Shown here: positions 6,861-15,113 of the stretch, in pieces
How positions within the stretch are numbered: the first letter of the stretch is position 1
How the letters are laid out: each line of letters begins with the position of its first letter
Origin: Acinetobacter sp. UBA3106
GTDB lineage: Bacteria; Pseudomonadota; Gammaproteobacteria; Pseudomonadales; Moraxellaceae
Assembly (NCBI GenBank): GCA_002365595.1
Contig: DFAM01000013.1
Coordinates: 896-35,849 of the forward strand
Direction: 5' to 3'
DNA length: 34,954 bases
Notes under the pieces: model-generated
Told to the model about the DNA's origin: nothing
What the model saw: the letters and a program-made list of their open reading frames with translations, nothing else
Databases searched by the model: none
Made by a program: the position numbers and the translations under genes

Positions 6861-7823
6861 TTAAAGCTTTGGATCACGCAGTTGAATGACATTGGCACTC
6901 GCTTTTGACAACGTTTCCATGACTTTATTCATCACTGCCGGTACTAGACCATCTGCCATTTGTGCTGCTTGTAAACCCAGCTTTTCACCCAAAGTCGGTT
7001 TACGGCGGGTTTCAATCACAAAAACTTCATGCTGTGCCAGCAAACCGAGTAAATATTCATCTGAAGTTTGCAGTTTATCCACCAGATTTAGTTCAAGTGC
7101 ATCTTTGCCATACCAGTGCTCACCTGTTGCCACTTTCTCAACATTCAATTGTGGACGGTATTTTTCAACAAAGTGCTTAAACAGCTTATGCGTTTGCTGC
7201 AACTCTTCTTCAAATTTGGCTTTGCCTTCAGCAGTATTTTCACCAAACATGGTTACGGTACGTTTAAACTGACCCGCAGTATAAAGCTCGAAATCAATAT
7301 GCTTTTCTTTCAGCAAGCGGTTAAAGTTTGGTACCTGCGCAACCACACCAATTGAACCGACCACTGCAAATGGTGCAGATACAATTTCATTGGCAATACA
7401 GGCCATCATATAACCACCGCTGGCGGCGACTTTATCCACACAAATTGTCAGGTTAAATCCGGCATCACGTAAACGCACCAGCTGGGCAGCAGCCAGACCA
7501 TAGCCATGCACCATACCACCCGGACTTTCCAGACGCACCACCACACGGTCACGTCCCGCTTTTGCAGTGGCTAAAATCAGGGTAATTTCTTCACGCAGAT
7601 TTTCTACTGCAGATGCCGCAGTGTCGCCTTTGAAATCGAGCACATAAATTTTTTGATTATTTTTTTTACGTAAACGTGTTTCTTTTGAAAGCTGCTGAGC
7701 AAGATGTAACAGCTCTAATTTAGATGCAGTCGCTTGGGCAATTTTTTTACGCTGTTCATTTACACGTGCATTTAAATGGCTGATACGGATTTCAGCAGGT
7801 AGTTTCGGATTGTGGAATAACAT
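6861..7823 (-). CDS. sohB: S49-family serine protease, SohB-like
   Basis: A 320-residue S49 peptidase closest to SohB. The LDFKGD and RLESPGGMVHGYGLAA blocks at residues 62-112 are present. The catalytic dyad is Ser135 in KVAASGGYMMAC and Lys188 in TAGQFKRTVTMFGENT, 53 residues apart, close to the E. coli spacing. The GEHWYGKDAL block follows at about 237. Unlike E. coli SohB (349 residues), the N terminus has no membrane helix; it begins with a basic, probably coiled-coil segment at residues 8-57. An in-frame stop lies four codons before ATG 7823, so no anchor is hidden upstream. The gene lies 47 bp after the unknown membrane-protein gene and may share its transcript. Confidence 0.9.
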   Translation of the reverse strand: MLFHNPKLPAEIRISHLNARVNEQRKKIAQATASKLELLHLAQQLSKETRLRKKNNQKIYVLDFKGDTAASAVENLREEITLILATAKAGRDRVVVRLESPGGMVHGYGLAAAQLVRLRDAGFNLTICVDKVAASGGYMMACIANEIVSAPFAVVGSIGVVAQVPNFNRLLKEKHIDFELYTAGQFKRTVTMFGENTAEGKAKFEEELQQTHKLFKHFVEKYRPQLNVEKVATGEHWYGKDALELNLVDKLQTSDEYLLGLLAQHEVFVIETRRKPTLGEKLGLQAAQMADGLVPAVMNKVMETLSKASANVIQLRDPKL

Positions 7824-7870
7824 ATAAAATGTGTTCTCTATTTATTTCGGTTTATACGTATTAGATTAGG

Positions 7871-8581
7871 TCAATTTGGCAATTTTTCAACTGTACTTAT
7901 TGAATTATGTCGTGATGCTCTTTGAAGCATCTTGTGATATTGCTGATGCACTTCTGCAATGGACAATATACGCAGAAATACCGGAAATTGGCTATAGTAA
8001 AGCAAACCGATAATGAAGGCATTAATCGGCCACCACGTTAAAATCCAAAAGCTTGATCCTCTCGTACTCACAAAGGGTGTGACCCAAACATACATCGCAA
8101 TACCGCCATAGATAAATAAGCCAAGCAACAAATATTGCCACCATTTTTGTTTCAGAAAAAATCGTGTCATTGAATCATTTAGTTTTTGCTGACCAGATCT
8201 ATCACCTTCTACACTTTCTATAACTTCTTTTAACTTAAAGTTATAGTGTGCATAAGCACGAATATAGGCATTCCATTTTCGACGAAAAGATGCACTGGCT
8301 TGTTGTTGTTTAAAACGTAGGTAGAAAATAGGCACAATGAAAATAGATATCATGACATAGACATCATATAACCATCGATGATAATTGGTCATGCCACGAC
8401 TTTGCGAGGTTGGAAACCAACCCTCATGTACAAATAATGTCGCCATTAAAATGCTCAAGCCGACCAAAATGATACTTAAATTTCTGGGAAAATTGACCGA
8501 GCCGAATAATGATTTATACAGTTCTTGCTGAGCTTGAGCAACAACCTCCCCCTCTTTCCTAGTCAAATGATAATTACGCAT
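7871..8581 (-). CDS. Four-helix membrane protein of unknown function
   Basis: I do not recognise a family. From ATG 8581 the protein has 236 residues: a cytoplasmic-looking N terminus, two helices at about residues 36-56 and 75-95, a central basic and charged stretch of about 55 residues (RRKWNAYIRAYAHYNFKLKE), two more helices at about 150-172 and 180-205, and a polar tail. An earlier in-frame ATG at 8620 would add 13 residues but falls four bases from the pstB terminator hairpin, leaving no room for a ribosome-binding site; neither start has a clear one. The gene precedes the SohB-like gene by 47 bp. The DNA is more AT-rich than its neighbours, suggesting lineage-specific or acquired origin. 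Confidence 0.7.
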   Translation of the reverse strand: MRNYHLTRKEGEVVAQAQQELYKSLFGSVNFPRNLSIILVGLSILMATLFVHEGWFPTSQSRGMTNYHRWLYDVYVMISIFIVPIFYLRFKQQQASASFRRKWNAYIRAYAHYNFKLKEVIESVEGDRSGQQKLNDSMTRFFLKQKWWQYLLLGLFIYGGIAMYVWVTPFVSTRGSSFWILTWWPINAFIIGLLYYSQFPVFLRILSIAEVHQQYHKMLQRASRHNSISTVEKLPN

Positions 8582-8624
8582 ATTTATATAATTTATATTT
8601 TTAAAAATCATATACATCATAACA

Positions 8625-8656
8625 AAAAAAACAGAATCTTTAGATTCTGTTTTTTT
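8625..8656 (-). terminator. Intrinsic terminator of the pst operon
   Basis: A perfect 14-bp stem (seven A, CAGAATC / GATTCTG, seven T) around a TTTA loop, 20 bp past the pstB stop on the minus strand. It isolates the pst operon from the membrane-protein gene that follows. Confidence 0.88.
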
Positions 8657-8675
8657 AATAAAAAATTTTTAAAAA

Positions 8676-9602
8676 TTAACCGAAACGACCAGTAATGTAG
8701 GCTTCAGTCAATTGATGATCTGGCTGAGTAAAGACTTTTTCAGTTGAATTGACTTCAATCAAATCACCCAAATGGAAGTAAGCAGTACGGTCAGATACAC
8801 GTGCAGCCTGTTGCATCGAGTGAGTGACAATGGCAATGGTATATTGCGTTGAAAGCTCTGAAATCAGTTCTTCAATTTTGGCCGTTGCAATCGGATCCAG
8901 TGCTGAACATGGCTCATCCATCAGAATCACTTCCGGACTAACCGCAATGGTACGGGCAATACATAAACGTTGCTGCTGACCACCTGATAGACCTGTACCC
9001 GGCTGGTTCAAACGGTCTTTGACTTCATTCCACAGCCCCGCTTTATGTAGGCTATTTTCCACAATTTCTTCCAGGTCGTATTTGTCGCGCGCCAAACCAT
9101 GCAGTTTAGGACCATAAGCCACGTTATCAAAAATCGATTTCGGGAACGGATTCGGTTTCTGAAATACCATACCGACTTGTGCACGCAGCAACACCACGTC
9201 CAGATTCGGATCATAGATATCCTGATTATCCAGCATCACTTTACCGGTCACACGACAGGTATCAATGGTGTCATTCATACGGTTTAAGGTACGCAGGAAA
9301 GTTGATTTACCACAGCCTGATGGACCAATAAAGGCGATCACTTCATTTTCATAGATATTGATATCAATACCTTTAATGGCTTCTGCCTCACCATAGTAAA
9401 CATGCACATCTGAAGTGCTTATTTTAACATTCGACGTTTCATTTTCTTTTTTCGTTGAAGTCTGAGTATCGAATTGAGAAACAAATGAAGTACCCGGATG
9501 TTTTTTATCGACTTCAGGAGCGGTAAATTGTTTCTGTTCTGGATTCACGGATTCATCCTGTGGTAATGAATTTGCTTGTGTCATAGCTGTTACAGTATTC
9601 AT
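8676..9602 (-). CDS. pstB: Phosphate ABC transporter ATP-binding protein PstB
   Basis: The ATPase of the high-affinity phosphate importer. It has Walker A GPSGCGKST (residues 93-101), the Q-loop near FQKPNPFP (147-154), the signature LSGGQQQRL (205-213), Walker B VILMDEP (225-231) and the switch His in VTHSMQQ. The PstB core starts at about residue 60; before it lies a polar, low-complexity extension of some 55 residues that E. coli PstB (257 residues) lacks. ATG 9602 has GAGGACA with suitable spacing; an ATG at 9584 is possible. It is last in the operon, 13 bp after pstA. No phoU follows, unlike in E. coli; the terminator comes directly after the stop. Confidence 0.96.
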   Translation of the reverse strand: MNTVTAMTQANSLPQDESVNPEQKQFTAPEVDKKHPGTSFVSQFDTQTSTKKENETSNVKISTSDVHVYYGEAEAIKGIDINIYENEVIAFIGPSGCGKSTFLRTLNRMNDTIDTCRVTGKVMLDNQDIYDPNLDVVLLRAQVGMVFQKPNPFPKSIFDNVAYGPKLHGLARDKYDLEEIVENSLHKAGLWNEVKDRLNQPGTGLSGGQQQRLCIARTIAVSPEVILMDEPCSALDPIATAKIEELISELSTQYTIAIVTHSMQQAARVSDRTAYFHLGDLIEVNSTEKVFTQPDHQLTEAYITGRFG

Positions 9603-9615
9603 ATATTGTCCTCAT

Positions 9616-11007
9616 TTACCAGCGCACTTCAAATTTCTTACGTAACCAGATAGCAAGGCTGTTTAAACCAACCATCAGCGCCAGTAAGACAATAATTGCG
9701 GCAGCGGTACGTCCTTCAAAGAAGTTACGTAATTCGTTACCCTGCCATAAGAAAATTTGTACCGGTAATGCAGTAGATTGATCAAGCGGCGTTGTAGGCA
9801 CACTTGCCACAAAGGCACTCATCCCGATCAGAAGTAAGGGTGCAGTTTCACCTAATGCTTGCGCTACGCCAATAATCGCTCCGGTCAAAATACCCGGAAT
9901 AGCAAGTGGCAATACATGGTGAAAGACCGTTTGTACACGGGAAGCACCCAAGCCCAATGCCGCTTGACGAATTGAAGGTGGCACTGCTTTAAGCGATGCA
10001 CGGGTGGTAATAATCACGGTTGGCAAAGTCATCAGACTGAGTACCAGACCACCAACCAACGGAGCAGAAAGCGGTAAATGCATCCAGCCGATAAAAATCG
10101 CAGCACCGAGCAAACCAAACACAATCGAGGGAACGGCTGCCAGGTTATTAATGTTGACTTCAACAATATCAGTCATGAAATTTTTAGGGGCAAATTCTTC
10201 CAAGTAGATGGCTGATGCCACACCAATCGGAATCGAAATAAAGATCACAATCATCATCATGAACAATGAGCCCATGAACGCACCGGCAAGCCCCGAGGTT
10301 GCAGGTGAACTACGAGAATCCGGATTGGTAAAGATATTGGTATTGAAGGTATTTTCAATCATACCATTGGCTTTCAGCTGATCGGCAAGTTGACGCACTT
10401 CCGGACTTATTTGCTGCTGGTCGTCAGGTAAGCTGCGATCAATATTTCCCGCTAACCATACGTCGACATTGGCATCTGCCAGAATTTTAATTTGCTCTTT
10501 TTGACCAATCAGGCTTGGATCAGCCATCACCATATCACGCAAGCGATACGCTTCTGAACTGGTATACAGGCCAGATAATTCATCGCGTTTTGAGGCCAAT
10601 GAAGAATCTTTTGCAATCATGCTATTGACGATGAGTGCATCCCAATCCACCATGCCCATTTCAGTTTGCCAGGCAATGGTCCGTTCCTGAAACTGCGCAG
10701 GAGATTCCCCTTCCTTTTGCACAGGCTTTGCACCTACCTGAATAAGCGCAGGATCAAAGTAAACCGGTACAGAAATACTGCTTTGCCAAAATGCAGGTAA
10801 GCCTTTCGCTAAAATACTTCCGAATAAAAGCACGACGAAGAACAAGCCTGTCACGACTGCAGAAAATCCTAAAATACGGAAGGTTTTCTCTTTACGATGA
10901 CGTTTTGCTAGAGAACTCGCAATTTTTTGTTTACGTTTTTCGCGTAGTTCAGCGGCAGCTTGTGGGTCAAAGGTCTGTCCCATAGAGGATGAATTAGAAG
11001 TACTCAT
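9616..11007 (-). CDS. pstA: Phosphate ABC transporter permease PstA
   Basis: A 463-residue permease subunit. The C-terminal half (from about residue 240) carries the usual permease helices and the EAA-type loop ALGLGASRVQTVFHHVLPLA that contacts PstB. The N-terminal part has a basic cytoplasmic head (KRKQKIASSLAKRHRKEK), one helix at about 46-70, and then a hydrophilic, probably periplasmic domain of about 170 residues that E. coli PstA (296 residues) does not have. Long PstA of this kind is known from pseudomonads. Its ATG overlaps the pstC stop by four bases (ATGA), so translation is probably coupled. Confidence 0.95.
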   Translation of the reverse strand: MSTSNSSSMGQTFDPQAAAELREKRKQKIASSLAKRHRKEKTFRILGFSAVVTGLFFVVLLFGSILAKGLPAFWQSSISVPVYFDPALIQVGAKPVQKEGESPAQFQERTIAWQTEMGMVDWDALIVNSMIAKDSSLASKRDELSGLYTSSEAYRLRDMVMADPSLIGQKEQIKILADANVDVWLAGNIDRSLPDDQQQISPEVRQLADQLKANGMIENTFNTNIFTNPDSRSSPATSGLAGAFMGSLFMMMIVIFISIPIGVASAIYLEEFAPKNFMTDIVEVNINNLAAVPSIVFGLLGAAIFIGWMHLPLSAPLVGGLVLSLMTLPTVIITTRASLKAVPPSIRQAALGLGASRVQTVFHHVLPLAIPGILTGAIIGVAQALGETAPLLLIGMSAFVASVPTTPLDQSTALPVQIFLWQGNELRNFFEGRTAAAIIVLLALMVGLNSLAIWLRKKFEVRW

Positions 11008-12383
11008 TCGTATTGCTCGCGATATTTACGCACGATGTACAGTGCAACAATGTTTAATCCCAAGGTAATCACAAATAGCGTTAGACCCAGTGCAAATGCA
11101 ACCAGCGCTTGCGGGCTGGCAAAGTCGGTATCGCCGGTTAACTGGTTCACAATGGTAATGGTGACTGTAGATACGGCTTCCAGCGGATTGACATGCAGTA
11201 ATGGACTATTCCCTGCCGCAAGTACCACAATCATGGTTTCGCCAATCGCACGTGATGCAGCAAGTAAAAATGCCCCGATAATACCTGGCAGTGCAGCCGG
11301 CAGGACCACCTGACGAATGGTTTCCGATTTGGTGGCACCGAGTCCTAAAGAACCGTCGCGTAGCGCACGCGGCACCTGGGTAATAATGTCATCCGACAGT
11401 GAAGATACAAACGGGATAATCATGATGCCCATGACAAAACCGGCGGTTAAAGCACTGGTCGCATTAATGTGGACGCCAATACTTTCGCCCAGCATTTTGA
11501 AGAATGGGCCAATCACCATTAATGCAAACACACCATAGACAATGGTTGGAATACCGGCTAGAACTTCAATCGCGGGTTTTGCCCAAGCACGAAAACTTGA
11601 AGGTGCATATTCAGCCAGATAGATGGCAATCATCAATCCCACAGGAACCGCAACCAGTAAGGCGATCCCGCTCACCATCAGGGTGCCCCAGATTAATGGG
11701 AGCAGGCCGTAACTACCTTCTGCATTTCCAGAGGTACTAAAACCCGGGTTCCATTCGATTCCAAAAAAGAAATCGATCGGGCTGACAAAATGGAAGAAGC
11801 GCATGGCTTCACTAAACATTGAAAGTACAATGCCGATGGTGGTTAAGATGGCCACGCCGGAACATAGAGCCAGGCTCCAGTTAATGATTTTTTCAACCTG
11901 GTTACGGGCACGATATTGCTGGGCAACGCGCTTTTTAGCCATCACCAGTCCGGCTAAGGCAGCACAGATCACTAAAGCCAATTTGGCAAAAGAACTGATG
12001 GTTTCAATTTTTGCAAGTTGTTGTGCAGCCGCAATTTCATAGGCTGCGGCTTGATCACTCACCCCAAAACCGGAGGCAATGGCCTGAACACGATCAATTA
12101 AAACTTCAATACTCGCTTGATCTAATGTCGCTGCAATACTTGCAGGTACATTATTGAGTACCACATGACGCAGAATATTCGGTTCGACAATATTCCAAAC
12201 CAGTAAAATTAAAAAAGCAGGGATACCACACCATAAAGCCACCAACGCACCGTAATATCCGGGACGTGAATGCAATTTCGCAGAGTTATTTCCCTTACCT
12301 GCTAGGTTACGGCTTTTCGATAACCCGATTTGATAGGCGATGGCGATCAATGCCAATAACACACCCATAAGTAGCAGATTCAT
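11004..12383 (-). CDS. pstC: Phosphate ABC transporter permease PstC
   Basis: A 459-residue permease subunit, the partner of PstA in the membrane channel. The permease core with the LGLGATKSETIRQVVLPAAL loop occupies the C-terminal 270 residues; three extra N-terminal helices (about 3-20, 45-65 and 125-150) surround a predicted periplasmic segment, making it much longer than E. coli PstC (319). The start is ATG 12383 (MNLLLMGVLLAL): GGAG stands five bases upstream. A TTG start seven codons earlier would leave that site inside the gene. It is the second gene of the operon, separated from pstS by a terminator-like hairpin. Confidence 0.95.
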   Translation of the reverse strand: MNLLLMGVLLALIAIAYQIGLSKSRNLAGKGNNSAKLHSRPGYYGALVALWCGIPAFLILLVWNIVEPNILRHVVLNNVPASIAATLDQASIEVLIDRVQAIASGFGVSDQAAAYEIAAAQQLAKIETISSFAKLALVICAALAGLVMAKKRVAQQYRARNQVEKIINWSLALCSGVAILTTIGIVLSMFSEAMRFFHFVSPIDFFFGIEWNPGFSTSGNAEGSYGLLPLIWGTLMVSGIALLVAVPVGLMIAIYLAEYAPSSFRAWAKPAIEVLAGIPTIVYGVFALMVIGPFFKMLGESIGVHINATSALTAGFVMGIMIIPFVSSLSDDIITQVPRALRDGSLGLGATKSETIRQVVLPAALPGIIGAFLLAASRAIGETMIVVLAAGNSPLLHVNPLEAVSTVTITIVNQLTGDTDFASPQALVAFALGLTLFVITLGLNIVALYIVRKYREQYE

Positions 12384-12433
12384 GTATTCTCCAGCATTTT
12401 TCAATTTTCATGCTTTGAAAAACTTGTCTATGC

Positions 12434-12470
12434 AAAAAAGCTGAAGGTAGAACTTATTCTACCGTCAGCT
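12434..12470 (-). terminator. Intercistronic terminator/attenuator between pstS and pstC
   Basis: A 14-bp stem with one mismatch (A45/G64 of positions 124xx) and a CTTA loop, followed on the minus strand by six T residues. It lies 15 bp after the pstS stop and 50 bp before pstC. A partial terminator here would make more pstS than pstCAB transcript, as binding-protein transport operons often require. It could also act as a stabilising 3' end for pstS mRNA. Confidence 0.8.
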
Positions 12471-12485
12471 CATTCATCCTCATTA

Positions 12486-13508
12486 TTACACCGCTTTACC
12501 AGCTTTCAGTGCAGCAAGAACTTTGGCGCGTTCTTTATCTGACATAGAAATCAGGCCAGCTTTTTCCAGTTTAGAACCTTTACCTGAAACTTTCTTGTTC
12601 AGGAAGTATTCAGAATACTGTTGTAAACCTTTGATTGATTTAAGGTGCTCACCTTTTACGTAAAAGTACAATGGACGTGATACCGGGTAAGAACCGTTCA
12701 AAATGGTTTTCTCTGATGGCGTCACATTGTTTACTGTCGCAACACGTAACTTGTCACGGTTTTGATCATAGAAACCTAAACCAAACACGCCTACTGCACT
12801 TGGAGAGGTTTTTAAACGTGCCAATGTTTCAGTATAATCGCCAGAAATTTCAATCACTTTTCCGTCTTTACGGAAATTTGAGCATGTTTTCTTCTGAGCA
12901 TCTTTATCTAAGTTTTTGAAATATGCATAAGATTCACAACCTGCTTCAATCATTTTTTCCTGGAACACTTCACGTGTACCGTGGTTTGAAGCTGGAATCA
13001 CCAAAGTAATCGGTTCATTTGGAAGTGACTTGTCAATCTGGTTCCAGCGTGTATACGGGTTTGGAACCAATTTTCCATTTGAAGGCAACTCTGCTGCCAG
13101 TGCTGCAAATACATGTTGTGGACGTAATTTATAAGCTGCTTTCTTTGAGTTAGACGCAAACACAATACCGTCATAACCTACTTTAATTTCAATGACTTGA
13201 TTCACGCCAGCTTTTTTACATGCAGCTAATTCAGTATCTTTAATTTTACGAGATGCATTGGCGATGTCGATGGTATTGTCACCCACACCCTGACAGAATT
13301 GTTTTAAACCGCCAGAGGTACCGCCCGAACCCACCACCGGTGCTTTGAACTGCGGGAAAGTATGACCAAATTCTTCTGCTACAATACTTGCGTAAGGTAA
13401 AACAGTTGAAGAACCAGCGATCTGAATGGTGTCACGAGCTGCATTTGCTGTGGTTGCTACAGCTGCCCCTGAAAGTGCTAAAGCAAGTGCGATGTAATTT
13501 AAGCGCAT
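12486..13508 (-). CDS. pstS: Periplasmic phosphate-binding protein PstS
   Basis: A 340-residue phosphate-binding protein (E. coli: 346). A signal peptide occupies residues 1-23 (hydrophobic core LALALSGAAVA, cleavage after TANA). Phosphate-binding loops are recognisable in AGSSTVLPY (residues 31-39), GSGGTSGGLKQF (61-72) and the NHGTREVFQEKM segment. The start ATG 13508 follows a purine-rich AGAGAGAAAAG. The gene is first in pstS-C-A-B and has a good PHO box 89 bp upstream, so induction by phosphate starvation through PhoB is expected. Confidence 0.97.
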   Translation of the reverse strand: MRLNYIALALALSGAAVATTANAARDTIQIAGSSTVLPYASIVAEEFGHTFPQFKAPVVGSGGTSGGLKQFCQGVGDNTIDIANASRKIKDTELAACKKAGVNQVIEIKVGYDGIVFASNSKKAAYKLRPQHVFAALAAELPSNGKLVPNPYTRWNQIDKSLPNEPITLVIPASNHGTREVFQEKMIEAGCESYAYFKNLDKDAQKKTCSNFRKDGKVIEISGDYTETLARLKTSPSAVGVFGLGFYDQNRDKLRVATVNNVTPSEKTILNGSYPVSRPLYFYVKGEHLKSIKGLQQYSEYFLNKKVSGKGSKLEKAGLISMSDKERAKVLAALKAGKAV

Positions 13509-13596
13509 TCTTTTCTCTCTTCAATAGATGCAATTTTGAAGTACGCTACTTTTTTATAAAGTTTTGTACTTATTTCGATAATTGCATTTTGATTTT

Positions 13597-13629
13597 AGAA
13601 TATGACAAGCAAGTTACAGCATTGTGACG
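13597..13629 (-). promoter_or_regulatory. Candidate PHO box (PhoB site) for pstS
   Basis: Read on the minus strand there are three adjacent 11-bp units: CGTCACAATGC, TGTAACTTGCT and TGTCATATTCT. Each carries the TGTNA-like half site and they are in perfect 11-bp phase, the arrangement PhoB recognises (consensus CTGTCATAAANCTGTCA). The last unit ends 88 bp before the pstS start, leaving room for a -10 (AATTAT-like, about 13577-13582) and leader. Confidence 0.75.
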
Positions 13630-13812
13630 CTTTGATGATAATTCATTTCTTTTGTATGATTTTTAAAATTATTCTTTAAATTCAATCATTAAAATATCTA
13701 TAAAAATATTATTCAAGCATTATTTTTAAGCCTATATTTGTAATAATTCTTAAAACTGTCATTTCCTCTTGCTTCCGGCTTCTACTTATTAGTGTGTTTA
13801 TTCTATCAACAG

Positions 13813-13887
13813 ACAGTAAAATTGTGGTTTTTCCAGATTTCTTTTCTATCGGTATTAAGTTTAAATCCGTTTTCACAATTTTACTGT
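13813..13887. repeat. 14-bp perfect inverted repeat with a 47-bp spacer
   Basis: ACAGTAAAATTGTG at 13813-13826 and its exact complement CACAATTTTACTGT at 13874-13887. The spacing is too wide for a terminator; two inverted regulator-binding sites bringing about a DNA loop is one reading, a cruciform or leader-RNA stem another. It lies 89 bp upstream of the Rieske oxygenase start, so that gene is the likelier target. Confidence 0.6.
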
Positions 13888-13975
13888 TCTAATTTTTGCA
13901 ATCACTCGTCCAAATCTTTGAAATTTCATAGAACATGGCTTTGTCATATATTCAAAAATAAATAATGACAGTGAA

Positions 13976-15034
13976 ATGACCATGAACAGTAGAACAATTC
14001 CAAATTTCAATCCGGATTTACCCGTTCACATGACCTTTGAGGAACATGACTGGCATTTGCTTGCAGAATACTGGTATCCAATTGCTTTGGCCCGTGATAT
14101 TTCTGATCAGCCGCTGGGTACCATGTTACTGGATATGCCACTGGTGATTTATAAAATGGATGATGAGCTCATTGTTGCCAAAGATGCCTGTCCTCATCGT
14201 GGAGTGCCTTTAAGTTTGGGCAAAAATGATGGTCAAGGCGTGGTCTGCCGTTATCATGGCTTGCGTTTTGGTGAAAAAGGTCACTGTAACCGTATTCCGG
14301 CACATCCTGAGCATAAAATTTCCGATCGCTTTCATTTACGCACTTATGCCGCGGTAGAACGTTATGGTTTGATTTGGTGTAGCCTGACTGCAAATCCGGA
14401 AGCTGAACCGAATATTCCGCACATGCCTAATTGGGATGATACTGACTTTCAGCAATTGGTCTGCCCGACAGTAGATTTCAAGTGTTTTGCCGGACGGCAA
14501 CTGGAAGGCTTTATTGATGTCGCGCATTTTGCCTGGGTTCATCCGGATACCTTTGGTGATCCTGACAATACTGAAGTGCCTGACTATAAAACCATTGAAA
14601 CAGCAACAGGATTTCATGCCGACTATTGGAGCAGTGTCGGACGTTACCCGATTGGCATGGAGCAACGTGGTCAGCAAGGCTTTCAATGGCTGCGGCATTT
14701 TGAAATCCATCTTCCCTTTACCGCAACACTCACCATTCATTTTCCGAATGACAGCAAACAAGTGATTATGAATGCCGCATCACCGATGACTGCACGCAGT
14801 ACTCGCCTATTTGCTCCGATTTGCCGCAACTATGACAAAGACTTACCGGTTGAAGATGCTTATGATTTCAACTTAAAGATTTTTGAAGAAGACCGCCTAG
14901 TATCCGAATCACAGAAACCTGAATATTTACCGCTTGATTTAAGCCTTGAAGCCCACTTCCCGGCAGATCGCAGTTCCAGCATGTACCGTAAACTATTACG
15001 TAAAAAAGGTTTTAGTCCATTGTTTGCAGCGTAA
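13976..15034 (+). CDS. Rieske aromatic-ring oxygenase, alpha subunit type
   Basis: A 352-residue oxygenase of the VanA / dicamba-demethylase-like type. The Rieske [2Fe-2S] ligands are Cys72-x-His74 (ACPHRGVPL) and Cys91-x2-His94 (VCRYHGL). The mononuclear iron triad is Asp181-x2-His184-x4-His189 in FIDVAHFAWVH; a third, C-terminal carboxylate ligand is expected near NLKIFEEDRL. Such enzymes hydroxylate or O-demethylate aromatic substrates using electrons from a separate reductase, and no reductase is encoded here. The start is ATG 13976 (or 13982), with no strong ribosome-binding site. The convergent aromatic-acid-type transporter next door suggests an aromatic acid substrate; which one cannot be told. 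Confidence 0.85.
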   Translation: MTMNSRTIPNFNPDLPVHMTFEEHDWHLLAEYWYPIALARDISDQPLGTMLLDMPLVIYKMDDELIVAKDACPHRGVPLSLGKNDGQGVVCRYHGLRFGEKGHCNRIPAHPEHKISDRFHLRTYAAVERYGLIWCSLTANPEAEPNIPHMPNWDDTDFQQLVCPTVDFKCFAGRQLEGFIDVAHFAWVHPDTFGDPDNTEVPDYKTIETATGFHADYWSSVGRYPIGMEQRGQQGFQWLRHFEIHLPFTATLTIHFPNDSKQVIMNAASPMTARSTRLFAPICRNYDKDLPVEDAYDFNLKIFEEDRLVSESQKPEYLPLDLSLEAHFPADRSSSMYRKLLRKKGFSPLFAA

Positions 15035-15055
15035 ATAAATAGCTTACAAATAATA

Positions 15056-15079
15056 AATGAGGGCATAACTGCCCTCATT
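15056..15079 (+). terminator. Terminator of the Rieske gene
   Basis: A perfect 10-bp stem (AATGAGGGCA / TGCCCTCATT) with a TAAC loop, 22 bp after the stop. The following T run is weak, so efficiency is uncertain. It lies between two convergent genes. Confidence 0.65.
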
Positions 15080-15113
15080 GACTTGAATTTAATCTTCTCA
15101 TTTTACCTCATTT

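Larger units (their letters stand above)
13509..13975. other. Divergent regulatory region between pstS and the Rieske gene
   Basis: 467 bp with no gene. It holds the PHO box for pstS (13597-13629) and a widely spaced 14-bp inverted repeat (13813-13887) nearer the Rieske gene. The stretch 13640-13760 is very AT-rich with no further pattern that I can name. Confidence 0.6.
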
